From assembly GCA_035573435.1 (NCBI GenBank), contig DATMZR010000017.1, positions 1 to 61,333 of the forward strand: a stretch of 61,333 nucleotides of DNA, read 5' to 3'. Shown here in pieces: positions 25,632 to 33,680 of this stretch. This stretch comes from Solirubrobacterales bacterium (GTDB lineage: Bacteria > Actinomycetota > Thermoleophilia > Solirubrobacterales > 70-9). The notes beneath the pieces are model-generated. The model did no database searches. It was not told where the DNA came from and saw nothing but the letters and a program-made list of their open reading frames with translations. Each line of letters opens with the position of its first letter. The first letter of the stretch is position 1. Made by a program: the position numbers and the translations under genes.

Positions 25632-26074
25632 TGGCGGAAAGACGCGGCTGGCCTAAGCCGCTGAGGGACACGGTTCCGGCTTCCGAGCGGCCCATAGAGG
25701 CGACCGTGGAGGCCGGCATCGAACGGGTGGACGAGTTCGTGGTCGAGGACCGTCTGGTCACCGATGTCGGCGGGACGATCGGCGTTCGCGTGCTGTCCAC
25801 GCCCGGCATGATCGCCGTCATGGAGCGCAACTCCGCAATCCTTTCCTACGAGAACCTGCCGGAGGGGAAGGCGACGGTCGGCTTCGAGGTCTGCGTCAAG
25901 CACGTCGCCGCCGCCCCGGAGGGTGCGGTGTGCCAGGTGCGCTCCGCCCTGCGGAGGATCGTCGACGGCCGCAAGCTGCGGTTCGAAGTCGAGGTCCGCG
26001 AGGGCGATCGAACGATCGGGGTCGGCACCCACGAGCGCCGGGTGATCGAGGTGGGTGCCGTGAAGTCGAGCTAG
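25631..26074 (+). CDS. Hotdog-fold thioesterase (FlK-like)
   Basis: The 147-residue product resembles the fluoroacetyl-CoA thioesterase-like hotdog family: a STPGMIAVMERNSAI helix with a Glu, VGFEVCVKHVAAAPEG with the conserved His, and VGTHERRVI near the end. It would cleave a short acyl-CoA. It is coupled to the SDR gene through TGATG. Its 3' end overlaps the convergent hypothetical gene by 4 nt. Confidence 0.82.
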   Translation: MAERRGWPKPLRDTVPASERPIEATVEAGIERVDEFVVEDRLVTDVGGTIGVRVLSTPGMIAVMERNSAILSYENLPEGKATVGFEVCVKHVAAAPEGAVCQVRSALRRIVDGRKLRFEVEVREGDRTIGVGTHERRVIEVGAVKSS

Positions 26075-26526
26075 GAAGGCGTCCCCGCGTCGCGGCCGAC
26101 CGCGGCGGCGATCTCGGCGATCGCTGCGCGCTCGGCCTCGGAGGCGGGCTCGTCGCCCTCCTTCTTGGCGGCGGCCGCGTGCTCGGCGACGGAGATGACG
26201 AAACCCCGATAGTCCTCGACCTCGTCCGGCCCGGCCTTCGTCTCGAGCAAGGCCACGGCGTCCCGTAGGTGCCCGAGCGAGTGCTGCTTCAGCTCGTCGA
26301 GTGACGAGTGTCGAGTGCGGTCCACCTCGGGCTTGGCGGAGACGATGGCGTCCAGCAGCTCGCTGCTGCCCTGTTGCTTTCGCGCCTCGGCGTAGGCCTT
26401 TGCGATCGAGAACGCCTCGCGGATCGTCCCGCCGCGTTCGGCGGTCGAGACCATCTGGCCTGCCGCCGGCGGCCCCTCCAGCACCAGGTCCCACTCCTCC
26501 TCGGTGAAGTCCGCTCTCGACGTCAT
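26071..26526 (-). CDS. Hypothetical protein, FTEEEW family
   Basis: The 151-residue soluble product begins SRADFTEEEWDLVLEGPPAAG, a start shared by a conserved but uncharacterised helical family in actinobacteria. The rest is helical, Ala/Glu-rich, with no catalytic motif. The ATG at 26526 is chosen because AAGGAGGA (26531-26538) sits just upstream; the TTG codon at 26529 would be too close to it. It converges with the thioesterase gene. Confidence 0.72.
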   Translation of the reverse strand: MTSRADFTEEEWDLVLEGPPAAGQMVSTAERGGTIREAFSIAKAYAEARKQQGSSELLDAIVSAKPEVDRTRHSSLDELKQHSLGHLRDAVALLETKAGPDEVEDYRGFVISVAEHAAAAKKEGDEPASEAERAAIAEIAAAVGRDAGTPS

Positions 26527-26608
26527 CAACTCCTCCTTCGCAGTCGCCGTGGACGACCAGTATTCACCAGCCGTATGCTGCTCTGGTTCCCGACCGAAGG
26601 AGATGGCG

Positions 26609-26902
26609 ATGGCAGTCGTGCTGGTTCATCAGGGCCCAACCGTCACGCAGGAGAGCTACGAAGCGGTGGTCGGCAAGCTCACCGGCGGCAAGACCCGCGT
26701 GGAGTCGCCATCCGATTGGCCCGTCGCGGGGCTTCTGGTGCACGCAGCCGGAGAAGGCCCGGACGGCTTCCGCGTTGTCGACGTCTGGGAGTCGGAGGAC
26801 GCCTGCAACCAGTTCGGCGAGGTCCTGGCGCCCCTCCTGCAGGAGGTCGGCATCGACGAGCAGCCGCAGCTCTACCAGGCGCACACGTTCGTCTCAGCCT
26901 GA
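26609..26902 (+). CDS. Small ABM-like (dimeric alpha/beta barrel) protein
   Basis: The 97-residue product (AVVLVHQGPTVTQESYEAVV at the start, FRVVDVWESEDACNQF in the middle) has the length and strand-helix order of small dimeric alpha/beta-barrel proteins, such as antibiotic-biosynthesis monooxygenase-like families. No catalytic residue can be named. AAGGAG at 26597-26602 favours the ATG at 26609 over the one at 26603. A TATGCT box near 26571 is a possible -10. Confidence 0.68.
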   Translation: MAVVLVHQGPTVTQESYEAVVGKLTGGKTRVESPSDWPVAGLLVHAAGEGPDGFRVVDVWESEDACNQFGEVLAPLLQEVGIDEQPQLYQAHTFVSA

Positions 26903-26912
26903 TAGCCCAGGC

Positions 26913-26931
26913 TCGCCGTCAGTGACGGCGA
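26913..26931. terminator. Perfect hairpin between convergent genes
   Basis: TCGCCGTCA and TGACGGCGA are perfect 9-bp arms around a single G. It lies just after the stop at 26902 and before the convergent gene ending at 27051, so it fits a terminator; there is no long T-tract. Confidence 0.55.
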
Positions 26932-27050
26932 CCCCAGCCGGCGAGGAGCCAGGTCCAGGAGCGCTTCCCGCACCGTTGACAACGCGTCCAGGAGCGCGGC
27001 AGCGTTGCACCGCAATGCCGGCAAGCCGGTTGCATCTTGACGACCATCCC

Positions 27051-27470
27051 TCAGCTCTCCCCTGACCCGGCCTGCTCCGAGAGCCCGGCGGCTTCGAGCG
27101 CCTCCTCCCAGGAGAAATAGACCTGGATGCGCACGCCCTTCCCGTCTCGCACCTCCCACAGGTAACCGGTTCGTTGCTCGATCGGATCGTGGCTTCCCTT
27201 GATGCGGCCGCGCTGGAAGACGAGCCCAACGACCTGGTGGCCTGCGTCCATGAACTCGTGCGGATCAAGGCGATACTCGTCGAAGTTCTCGTCCCACTGG
27301 GACGCGAGCCTGCGGATACCCTCATGCCCCTTGTAGAGGCGTTCCTCTAACCACTCGGGAGGGGCCAGCCACTCGACCTCGGGGTCCAGGTACTCGAGCG
27401 CGGCATCAAGGCCATCGCGGTTGAAGGCCTCAATGGTCTGCCGGACGACCTCCACGTCCTCGTGCGACAT
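27051..27470 (-). CDS. SnoaL/NTF2-like protein
   Basis: The 139-residue product begins SHEDVEVVRQTIEAFNRDG and continues LEYLDPEVEWLAPPEW, the hallmark N-terminus of SnoaL-like NTF2-fold proteins. The fold hosts many small enzymes and binding proteins, so no reaction can be assigned. It follows the methyltransferase gene by 2 nt and is likely co-transcribed with it. A similar protein is encoded at 43948-44346. Confidence 0.82.
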   Translation of the reverse strand: MSHEDVEVVRQTIEAFNRDGLDAALEYLDPEVEWLAPPEWLEERLYKGHEGIRRLASQWDENFDEYRLDPHEFMDAGHQVVGLVFQRGRIKGSHDPIEQRTGYLWEVRDGKGVRIQVYFSWEEALEAAGLSEQAGSGES

Positions 27471-27472
27471 CG

Positions 27473-28279
27473 CTACCGCTGGACCGTCACCCGCAGAAAG
27501 GTCGCCGGGATCGAAGTGGCCTGATCATCCGTGTTCTGCTCGTTGAACAGCACCTCCAGCTCAGCCTGGAGCTCAGCTTCTCGGCCGTCGGCTGCCGCCG
27601 CCTCGAATGCGTTCATGGTCGGCCCGTAGTAGCCCCTGAATACAGCCACCAGCTCGGACGGCGGACCAGGGTAGTTGAACACGTAGGCGTCTCTCTCGAA
27701 CGAGATTCTCTCTTCGGGCACACCGGCTGCCGTGAACCGCTCGGTCACGTCGTCCTCCACACCCCAGGTCATCGGGCTGACGAAGCCCTTTGGAGGCGGA
27801 GGTGAGTACGAAGAGCTGATCTTCAGGATCTGGGCCACCAAGGTCGGGTCGTTCGGGATCCAGTTCCCCATCACGATCCGCCCTCCCGGTTTGGTGACCC
27901 GGACCATCTCCTTGGCCACATCAAAGGGCTTGGGAGCGAACATCGCGCCGAAGATGCTGACGACGAGGTCGAAGCTCTCGTCATCGAGCTCGTGCAGATC
28001 CGTTGCATCGCCCTCCTTGAACGTGAGGTTTGCCAGGCCAAGGGACTCGGCGCGAGCGTTGCCCGCCGCGACGAGATTGCTGGCGATGTCAACGCCAAGA
28101 ACATCCGCACCCAGCTGAGCGGCGGGCACCGCGGTGGTCCCGTCGCCGCAACCGAGATCGAGCACCCGGAGCCCCTCGCTGATGTCCAGCTTCCGGACCA
28201 GCGCCTCTCCGCTCTCTCGCATGCCCTCCGCGATCCGCGTGAAGTCGCCCTTCTCCCACAAAGCTCTGTTCGCGTTCAT
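27473..28279 (-). CDS. Class I SAM-dependent methyltransferase
   Basis: The 268-residue product has the SAM-binding motif VLDLGCGDGTTAVPAAQLG (about 39-57), followed by GVDIASN (motif II acidic residue), FKEGDATDL and FDLVVSIFGAMFAP. This fits a UbiE/arsM-like class I methyltransferase, but the substrate is unknown. There is no cysteine triad suggesting arsenic methylation. It lies between an ICMT-like membrane methyltransferase and an NTF2-like gene on the same strand. Confidence 0.9.
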   Translation of the reverse strand: MNANRALWEKGDFTRIAEGMRESGEALVRKLDISEGLRVLDLGCGDGTTAVPAAQLGADVLGVDIASNLVAAGNARAESLGLANLTFKEGDATDLHELDDESFDLVVSIFGAMFAPKPFDVAKEMVRVTKPGGRIVMGNWIPNDPTLVAQILKISSSYSPPPPKGFVSPMTWGVEDDVTERFTAAGVPEERISFERDAYVFNYPGPPSELVAVFRGYYGPTMNAFEAAAADGREAELQAELEVLFNEQNTDDQATSIPATFLRVTVQR

Positions 28280-28289
28280 CAGCGTCTTC

Positions 28290-28862
28290 TTACCAAATGC
28301 CCGGCAAGAGACGGGCCGTCCGCTTGGCGTACGCCTCGTAGGGCTCGCCGAGCTCGCGCCGCAGCATCGCCTCCTCGTAGCGAATCCGGATCACGACCGC
28401 CGCCAGCGGCAGGAACAGGGCCGCGGCGGCGGAGCCCCAACTGTCGAGCGCGATGCCGAAACCAAAGATTGCCATGAGCATCCCCGTGTAGCTCGGGTGG
28501 CGCACCAGCGCATACGGACCGTCGTCGATCAGGCGCTGATCTGCGGCGACGGTCACATCGACGGTGAAGAACTCACCGAGGGTTCGGACCGACCAGGCCC
28601 TGACGGCTATGCCCAGCCAGGCCACCGAGAGGCCGATGACCACCGGCAGCCAGCCGGGCCCTGGCAGCGTCCCACGGCCGGCAAGGACGAACGCAAGCGT
28701 GACCCCTCCGACGGACCCGGCGAGCATCCCGAGCCGGCTTGGATCGGACTCGCCTGAAGCCTGGTTGCGCACCTGGAGCACCAGCTCCCCGAGCGCCCAC
28801 ACGCCAAAGGTCGTGAAGAACAGCGTCGCTGCCACCGGCGAGTGGTAGACGAGCGGTCGCAC
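28290..28862 (-). CDS. Isoprenylcysteine carboxyl methyltransferase-family membrane protein
   Basis: The 190-residue membrane protein has four to five hydrophobic segments and the family signature GPYALVRHPSYTG, followed by EEAMLRRELGEPYEAYAKR. These form the SAM-binding C-terminal region of ICMT/PEMT-like methyltransferases. The start is GTG with TACGCT 6 nt upstream, so it may be leaderless and divergent from the gene at 28942. The methyl acceptor is not known; bacterial members are diverse. Confidence 0.85.
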   Translation of the reverse strand: MRPLVYHSPVAATLFFTTFGVWALGELVLQVRNQASGESDPSRLGMLAGSVGGVTLAFVLAGRGTLPGPGWLPVVIGLSVAWLGIAVRAWSVRTLGEFFTVDVTVAADQRLIDDGPYALVRHPSYTGMLMAIFGFGIALDSWGSAAAALFLPLAAVVIRIRYEEAMLRRELGEPYEAYAKRTARLLPGIW

Positions 28863-28868
28863 GACGTG

Positions 28869-28874
28869 AGCGTA
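28869..28874 (-). promoter_or_regulatory. Putative -10 box of ICMT-like gene
   Basis: TACGCT on the minus strand, 6 nt before the GTG at 28862. Confidence 0.5.
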
Positions 28875-28928
28875 TTCGCGCAGCGGTGGTCGGTCTTCTC
28901 GCGCGAGGGAGGAGTAGATCGAGAAGGC

Positions 28929-28934
28929 TAGGCT
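28929..28934 (+). promoter_or_regulatory. Putative -10 box of hotdog-like gene
   Basis: TAGGCT, 7 nt before the GTG at 28942. The context TAGGCTTCAACGCGTG closely resembles that of FO synthase. Confidence 0.55.
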
Positions 28935-28941
28935 TCAACGC

Positions 28942-29664
28942 GTGACGACGCTGAGCTTCGGAAAGAGGTTCCGTGGGTTCGAGAGCGGCGCGCTTGGCGG
29001 CTACGCCGCCGGGGCCGTGGTGGCGGGCCGGATCGAGGGCCCGGTGGAGGTCAACCTGCGCAGCCTGCCGCCGATGGGGCGGGAGTTGAAGCTGAGCGAG
29101 CAGGGCCACGACGGTGGGCTTGCGCTGCTTGACGGGGAGACGCTGGTGCTGGAGGCGAAGCCGGCACCGTTCGAGCTCAAGATCCCGCCGACGCCGGGTC
29201 TGGCCGAGGCGAAGGAAGCGGGTCATCGCCTGATGCATGATGAGCTCGGGCACCCCTATCCGAGCTGCTTCACCTGCGGGCCTGACCGCGAGCCGGGCGA
29301 CGGCTTGCGGCTGTTCATGGGCAGGACCGGCGCAGATGCAGATTTCCTCGTGGCGGCCTGGACGCCCGATCAGGCACTGGCAGAGAGCGGAGACGCGATC
29401 CCGACGGAGGTGGTCTGGGCGGCGCTCGATTGTCCGTCGATCTGGGCTGTTGGCGAGTTCCCCGAGGGTGGCTTCAATGTCCTCGCCCGCCAGCGGGTCG
29501 AGTCGCTGGGGCCGGTACCCGTCGGCGAGCCCTCGATCGTGACCGCCTGGCCCATCGAGCACGACGGGCGCAAGCATCTCACCGGGGTCGCCATCCACGG
29601 GGGAGACGGCCGTCTGCTGGCCCGCGGCGAGTCGCTGCTGGTCGAGGTACCGCGGCCCGAGTAG
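28942..29664 (+). CDS. Hypothetical protein, possible hotdog fold
   Basis: The 240-residue soluble product is not firmly recognised. A central HPYPSCFTCGPDR segment with two Cys, and the strand-helix pattern VVWAALDCPSIWAV, recall uncharacterised hotdog-fold thioesterase-like proteins in actinobacteria. The gene sits next to HMG-CoA lyase (10 nt apart), so an acyl-CoA role is possible. The GTG start with TAGGCT 7 nt upstream suggests a leaderless transcript. Confidence 0.75.
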   Translation: MTTLSFGKRFRGFESGALGGYAAGAVVAGRIEGPVEVNLRSLPPMGRELKLSEQGHDGGLALLDGETLVLEAKPAPFELKIPPTPGLAEAKEAGHRLMHDELGHPYPSCFTCGPDREPGDGLRLFMGRTGADADFLVAAWTPDQALAESGDAIPTEVVWAALDCPSIWAVGEFPEGGFNVLARQRVESLGPVPVGEPSIVTAWPIEHDGRKHLTGVAIHGGDGRLLARGESLLVEVPRPE

Positions 29665-29674
29665 CTGCTGGAGC

Positions 29675-30592
29675 ATGACCGAGTTGCCGATGAGCGCGCG
29701 CATCCGAGAGGTGGGCCCTCGGGACGGCTTTCAGAACGAGCCCGAGGTGATCCCCACGGACCAGAAGATCCGCCTGATCCGAATGCTCGCGGCATCCGGC
29801 CTGCGGCGGCTCGAGGTGACCTCGTTCGTTCGCCCGGATGTGATCCCGCAGCTCGCCGACGCCGAGCAGGTCCTGGCGGGCTTGGAGCGGCGCGACGACG
29901 TCGCCTACTCCGTCCTGATCCCGAACGAGAAGGGCCTGGAGCGAGCGCTCGCCCACCGCGACCGGTTCGACGAGATCAACCTGTTTCTGTCGGCCTCCGA
30001 GACCCACAACCAAAAGAACGTCAACAGCTCGATCGCCGACTCGCTGGCCGGGCTCGAGCGAACGATCACGCGCGGCCTTCGGGAGGGGCTCCGCTGCGAG
30101 GGGGTGATTGCGGTCTCGTTCGGCTGTCCCTACGAGGGCGAGGTGCCGGTTGATCGGGTGCTCGAGACTGCCGGAAGACTCGCCGAGGCCGGCTGCGAGG
30201 AGGTGGGGTTCGGCGATACCACCGGAATGGCCAACCCGCGGCAGGTGGGCGAGTTCTTTGCGGCTGCGCGGGAAAGCCTGCGTGGGGTGGAGCTGACGGC
30301 CCACTTCCACAACACACGCGGGCAGGGCCTCGCCAACGTCGTTGCCGCGCTGGAGCAGGGCGTGGAGTCGTTCGAGTCGGCCTTCGGCGAGCTGGGCGGC
30401 TGCCCTGTGCCACCGGGCTCGACCGGGAACATCGCCACCGAGGACCTGGTGTCGATGCTCCACGAGATGGGCACCGAGACCGGGGTAGACCTGCCGAAGC
30501 TGATCGAGGCCTCGAGCGCCGTGCAGGAGCTCCTCGGCAGGCCGCTCGGGGCCCACGTGCTGCGCGCCGGGCCGGTGGACTGGCACAGATAG
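29675..30592 (+). CDS. mvaB: Hydroxymethylglutaryl-CoA lyase
   Basis: The 305-residue product has the HMGL-like TIM barrel: REVGPRDGFQNE at the N-terminus (metal and substrate site), LRRLEVTSFV, LSASETHNQKN, HFHNTRGQGLAN (metal His pair) and the C-terminal GGCPVPPGSTGNIATED, which holds the active-site Cys of HMG-CoA lyase. It cleaves HMG-CoA to acetyl-CoA and acetoacetate in leucine breakdown. Acetoacetyl-CoA synthetase at 40.7 kb could reuse the acetoacetate. A GGAG site precedes the ATG. Confidence 0.94.
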   Translation: MTELPMSARIREVGPRDGFQNEPEVIPTDQKIRLIRMLAASGLRRLEVTSFVRPDVIPQLADAEQVLAGLERRDDVAYSVLIPNEKGLERALAHRDRFDEINLFLSASETHNQKNVNSSIADSLAGLERTITRGLREGLRCEGVIAVSFGCPYEGEVPVDRVLETAGRLAEAGCEEVGFGDTTGMANPRQVGEFFAAARESLRGVELTAHFHNTRGQGLANVVAALEQGVESFESAFGELGGCPVPPGSTGNIATEDLVSMLHEMGTETGVDLPKLIEASSAVQELLGRPLGAHVLRAGPVDWHR

Positions 30593-30595
30593 GCT
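30590..30595 (+). promoter_or_regulatory. Putative -10 box overlapping a stop codon
   Basis: TAGGCT, 8 nt before the ATG at 30604; its TAG is also the stop codon of the HMG-CoA lyase gene. Confidence 0.45.
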
Positions 30596-30603
30596 CCCGG
30601 GCG

Positions 30604-31002
30604 ATGAAGTACGACGCGTTCACCGCCGCGATCGAGGCGGAGGACCCCGAGGCGCTCACCGAGACGCTCGCAGACGATGTCGTCTTTCGCAGCCCGGTGG
30701 TGTTCAAGGCCTATGAGGGAAAGCCGGTCGTGTCGGCGATCCTCACCGAGGGCGCGATGAACGTTTTCAAGGACTTCCGCTACGTCGCGCGGTTCGAGGA
30801 GGGCGACGCGGCGGCGCTGATCTTCAAGGCGAGGGTCGGTGACCGGGAGGTCGACGGGCTCGACCTGCTGCGCTTCGACGGCGACGGCAAAGTGGCGGAG
30901 CTCATGGTGATGGTGCGGCCCATGAGCGGGCTCAACGCCCTCGCCGAGGCCATGGGCCGCGAGTTCGAGCGGCTCGGGATCGCGCCGCCCGCGAGCGCGT
31001 AA
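30604..31002 (+). CDS. NTF2-like/SnoaL-like protein
   Basis: The 132-residue product has the NTF2-like pattern: YDAFTAAIEAEDPEALTETLADDVVFRSPVVF at the start, then DGLDLLRFDGDGKVAELMVMVRP. No catalytic residue is clear. It follows HMG-CoA lyase by 11 nt, but its own TAGGCT box suggests it can also be transcribed alone. Confidence 0.78.
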   Translation: MKYDAFTAAIEAEDPEALTETLADDVVFRSPVVFKAYEGKPVVSAILTEGAMNVFKDFRYVARFEEGDAAALIFKARVGDREVDGLDLLRFDGDGKVAELMVMVRPMSGLNALAEAMGREFERLGIAPPASA

Positions 31003-31250
31003 GGGGCCTGACAACGAGTCGCCTTCGCCTGCCGATCGTTCGCCGGAAATTGCGGCAAGGTGATTAAAGAATTGTGAAATATTCGTCTAGGGCGGTTCAC
31101 ATCCAGCGCCGAATCCGCAATCCTGAACACTCTTGAGCCTTCCCCTGGGCTCTGAGCAACCTCGAGACCCGAGACCCGAGACCCCTACGAAAGCAGAGGA
31201 CGGGGTGCCATCCGGCGCCGCGGACTCTTGGGTAGCGGAGGTGAAGAGAT
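31003..31250 (+). other. 248-nt intergenic leader upstream of WS/DGAT
   Basis: No gene is visible here. It holds an unusually A/T-rich stretch (31060-31085), a GAGCC/GGCTC hairpin near 31136-31152, a short tandem repeat of CGAGACC units (about 31163-31183), and a good GGAGGTG ribosome site at 31237-31243. I compared it mentally with c-di-AMP and SAM riboswitch patterns and saw only fragments, so it remains an unassigned structured leader. Confidence 0.4.
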
Positions 31251-32648
31251 ATGACCGTCACGCGCCTATCGCCGCTGGACGCCTCGTTTTTAGCGGTGGA
31301 GACCCCAAACGCACACATGCACGTCGGCTGGGCAGCGGTCTTGGAGCCGCCCCGCGACGGAGCGAGGCCGAGCTTCGAGCAGTTGCGCGAGCACATCTCG
31401 CGCCGGCTGCCGCGGGCGCCGCGCTACCGGCAGACCCTGAGGTCGGTGCCGTTCGGGATCAACGCCCCGGTCTGGGTCGATGACCTCGACTTCGACGTTG
31501 CCCGCCATGTGGTGCGCGCGAAGTCCGACCGGCTCGGCGAGGTGGTCGAGCAGTGCATGTCGAAGCCACTGCCCCGACAGCGCCCGCTGTGGCAGGTCTG
31601 GATCGCCGACCGGCTGGACGACGGGCGGATCGGCGTGGTCGGCAAGGCCCATCACTGCATGGTCGATGGGATCGCCGCGGTGGAGCTCGGCAGCCTGCTC
31701 CTCGATCCGGACCCCGTCCCGCCTCCACCGCCGCCGGACGAATGGGATCCGGAGCTGCCCCCCAGCAGTCCGAGGCTGCTCGGCCGTGCACTTACGGACT
31801 TGGCGCGCAGCCAACTCGACCTCGCGGCGATTCCGGCCCGCGCGGCCGGCTCGCCCCGCCGGGCGCTCGAACTTGTCTCGCGGGCTCGGAGGGCGGTGCC
31901 CGCGCTCGTCGACGCCGCGCGTCCAGCACGACCCGCTCCGCAGCTGAACCCGCCCATCTCGCCCCTGCGGCAGCTTGGCCTGCTGGCCCGGCCGATCGAC
32001 GACCTGACGCGAATCAAGCGAACCTTCGGCGTCAAGCTCAACGACGTCCTGCTGGCCGCCTCCGCCGGAGGGGTCCGTGCGTTCCTCAGGAAGCACGGCG
32101 AGAGCCCGATCCGCCTCAAGACGATGGTCCCGGTCAACGTCCGTGGTTCGAACGGTCTCGATGAGCTCGGCAACCGGATCTCGTTCATGTTCGTCGACCT
32201 TCCCTGCGACGAGCCCAACCCGGTGCGTCGCCTGCGCGAGATTCACGCTTCGACGAGCGATCGCAAGCGCGCCGGGAAGCCCGAAGGTGCGGACGACGTG
32301 GTGCGCTCGCTGGGATTCGTGCCGTCGCCGATCCAGCGCATGGTCTCGCGTCTGATCGCGAGCCCGCGCACCTTCAACCTCACCGTTTCCAACATTCCCG
32401 GTCCTCCCGAGCCGCTTTTCATGCGCGGATGTCGTCTCGTGGAGGCGTACCCGGTGGTTCCGCTCCCCGATCGGCACGCCCTTTCGATCGGCCTCACCAC
32501 GGTCGGGGACCGAGCCTTTTTCGGTCTCTACGCCGACCCTGAGTCGCTTCCCGAAATCGACGGGCTCGCCGGCGAGATCAACGAGGCGATCGACGAGCTC
32601 GCCGAGCTCAGCCCGGTGATCGAGCAGCGCCAGGCGATCCTCGCCTGA
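31251..32648 (+). CDS. Wax ester synthase/diacylglycerol acyltransferase (WS/DGAT)
   Basis: The 465-residue product transfers fatty acyl-CoA to an alcohol or diacylglycerol to make storage lipids. The catalytic HHCMVDG (HHxxxDG) lies at about residues 132-138, and the C-terminal FNLTVSNIPGPPEPL is typical of the family, as is LNDVLLAASAGGVRAFL. The N-terminus LSPLDASFLAVETPNAHMHVGW is also diagnostic. GGAGGTG precedes the ATG. Its likely acyl-CoA supply comes from neighbouring beta-oxidation and carboxylase genes. Confidence 0.95.
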   Translation: MTVTRLSPLDASFLAVETPNAHMHVGWAAVLEPPRDGARPSFEQLREHISRRLPRAPRYRQTLRSVPFGINAPVWVDDLDFDVARHVVRAKSDRLGEVVEQCMSKPLPRQRPLWQVWIADRLDDGRIGVVGKAHHCMVDGIAAVELGSLLLDPDPVPPPPPPDEWDPELPPSSPRLLGRALTDLARSQLDLAAIPARAAGSPRRALELVSRARRAVPALVDAARPARPAPQLNPPISPLRQLGLLARPIDDLTRIKRTFGVKLNDVLLAASAGGVRAFLRKHGESPIRLKTMVPVNVRGSNGLDELGNRISFMFVDLPCDEPNPVRRLREIHASTSDRKRAGKPEGADDVVRSLGFVPSPIQRMVSRLIASPRTFNLTVSNIPGPPEPLFMRGCRLVEAYPVVPLPDRHALSIGLTTVGDRAFFGLYADPESLPEIDGLAGEINEAIDELAELSPVIEQRQAILA

Positions 32649-32679
32649 TCACATGGGGCGCCCGCGGCGGCGCCCCGTG

Positions 32680-32685
32680 TAGGCT
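32680..32685 (+). promoter_or_regulatory. Putative -10 box of 3-hydroxybutyryl-CoA dehydrogenase gene
   Basis: TAGGCT, 9 nt before the ATG at 32695. Confidence 0.5.
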
Positions 32686-32694
32686 GCCGCTCGC

Positions 32695-33579
32695 ATGGAG
32701 ATCAGCAAGGTTGGTGTTGTTGGCTGTGGCTTGATGGGCCACGGGATCGCCCAGATCTGCGCTCAGTCAGGTTGGGACGTCGTGGTGCGCGAGCCGAGCC
32801 AGGAGAAGCTCGACGGCGGCATGGGCAAGATCGAAAAGCAGCTTGCCCGCGCGGTCGAGAAGGGCAAGGCGGAGCAGAGCGAGGCCGACGCCGTACGCGG
32901 GCGCATCGAGCCGACGCTCGACTACGCGGAGCTCGCCGACTGCGACGTGGTGATCGAGGCGATCACCGAGGACCTGGGAATGAAGCTCGAGATGTGGAAG
33001 GAGGTGGACGGCGTGGTCAAGAACGAAGCCTCCTTCGCCACCAACACCTCCTCGCTGTCCGTGGCCGAGCAGGCCGCGGCGACCTCCCGGCCCGAGCGTT
33101 TCCTCGGGCTCCACTTTTTCAACCCGGCCCAGGTGATGCCTCTCCTGGAGGTGGTGCGCGCGGAGGGAACCAGCGACGAGACGGTGGGCCTCGGCTTCGA
33201 GCTGGGCCAGAAGCTCGGCAAGACCACGGTCGCTGCAAACGACAACCGGGGGTTCATCGTCAACCGGCTCCTGGTCCCGTACCTCCTCGACGCGATTCGC
33301 GCCTGCGAGCAGGGCGTCGGCTCCGTGGAGGACGTCGACACGGGAATGAAGGCAGGCGCCTCGCACCCGATGGGGCCGCTGACCCTGGCCGACTTCGTCG
33401 GGCTGGACACCCTGGCCTCGATCGCCGACGTGATGCACGAGGCCTACGGAGAGGACCGGTTCGCGCCGCCTGCCACGCTGACCAAGCTGGTCGAAGGGGG
33501 CCACTACGGACGCAAGTCGGGCCGGGGCTTCTACGACTACTCGGGTGAGCAACCCACTCCGGCCGACCTGGGGTTATAG
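32695..33579 (+). CDS. 3-hydroxybutyryl-CoA dehydrogenase
   Basis: The 294-residue product has the NAD-binding motif VGVVGCGLMGHGIAQ, TNTSSLSV, HFFNPAQVMPLLEVV (catalytic His) and the C-terminal domain GNRxxxPyl-type NRGFIVNRLLVPYL and GPLTLADFVGLD. It interconverts 3-hydroxyacyl-CoA and 3-oxoacyl-CoA. Length is normal for the single-function enzyme. It lies between WS/DGAT and the acyl-CoA carboxylase gene, on the same strand. Confidence 0.94.
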   Translation: MEISKVGVVGCGLMGHGIAQICAQSGWDVVVREPSQEKLDGGMGKIEKQLARAVEKGKAEQSEADAVRGRIEPTLDYAELADCDVVIEAITEDLGMKLEMWKEVDGVVKNEASFATNTSSLSVAEQAAATSRPERFLGLHFFNPAQVMPLLEVVRAEGTSDETVGLGFELGQKLGKTTVAANDNRGFIVNRLLVPYLLDAIRACEQGVGSVEDVDTGMKAGASHPMGPLTLADFVGLDTLASIADVMHEAYGEDRFAPPATLTKLVEGGHYGRKSGRGFYDYSGEQPTPADLGL

Positions 33580-33680
33580 CGGCTAGCCGGACACACGATC
33601 TGCAGGGGGCGCTGGAGGCCGCCCTATCCGGCGGTCCGGAGCGCCATCATCGGAAGACCGCCGAGCAGGGCAAGCTGCCG

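Noticed and set aside
27473-28279. Arsenite methyltransferase (ArsM)
   Set aside because: The class I fold is clear, but the conserved cysteines for arsenic binding are absent, and it lies far from the arsenic genes.
31003-31250. c-di-AMP or SAM riboswitch in the WS/DGAT leader
   Set aside because: Only short fragments resembled those consensus sequences, and the core pairings could not be found.
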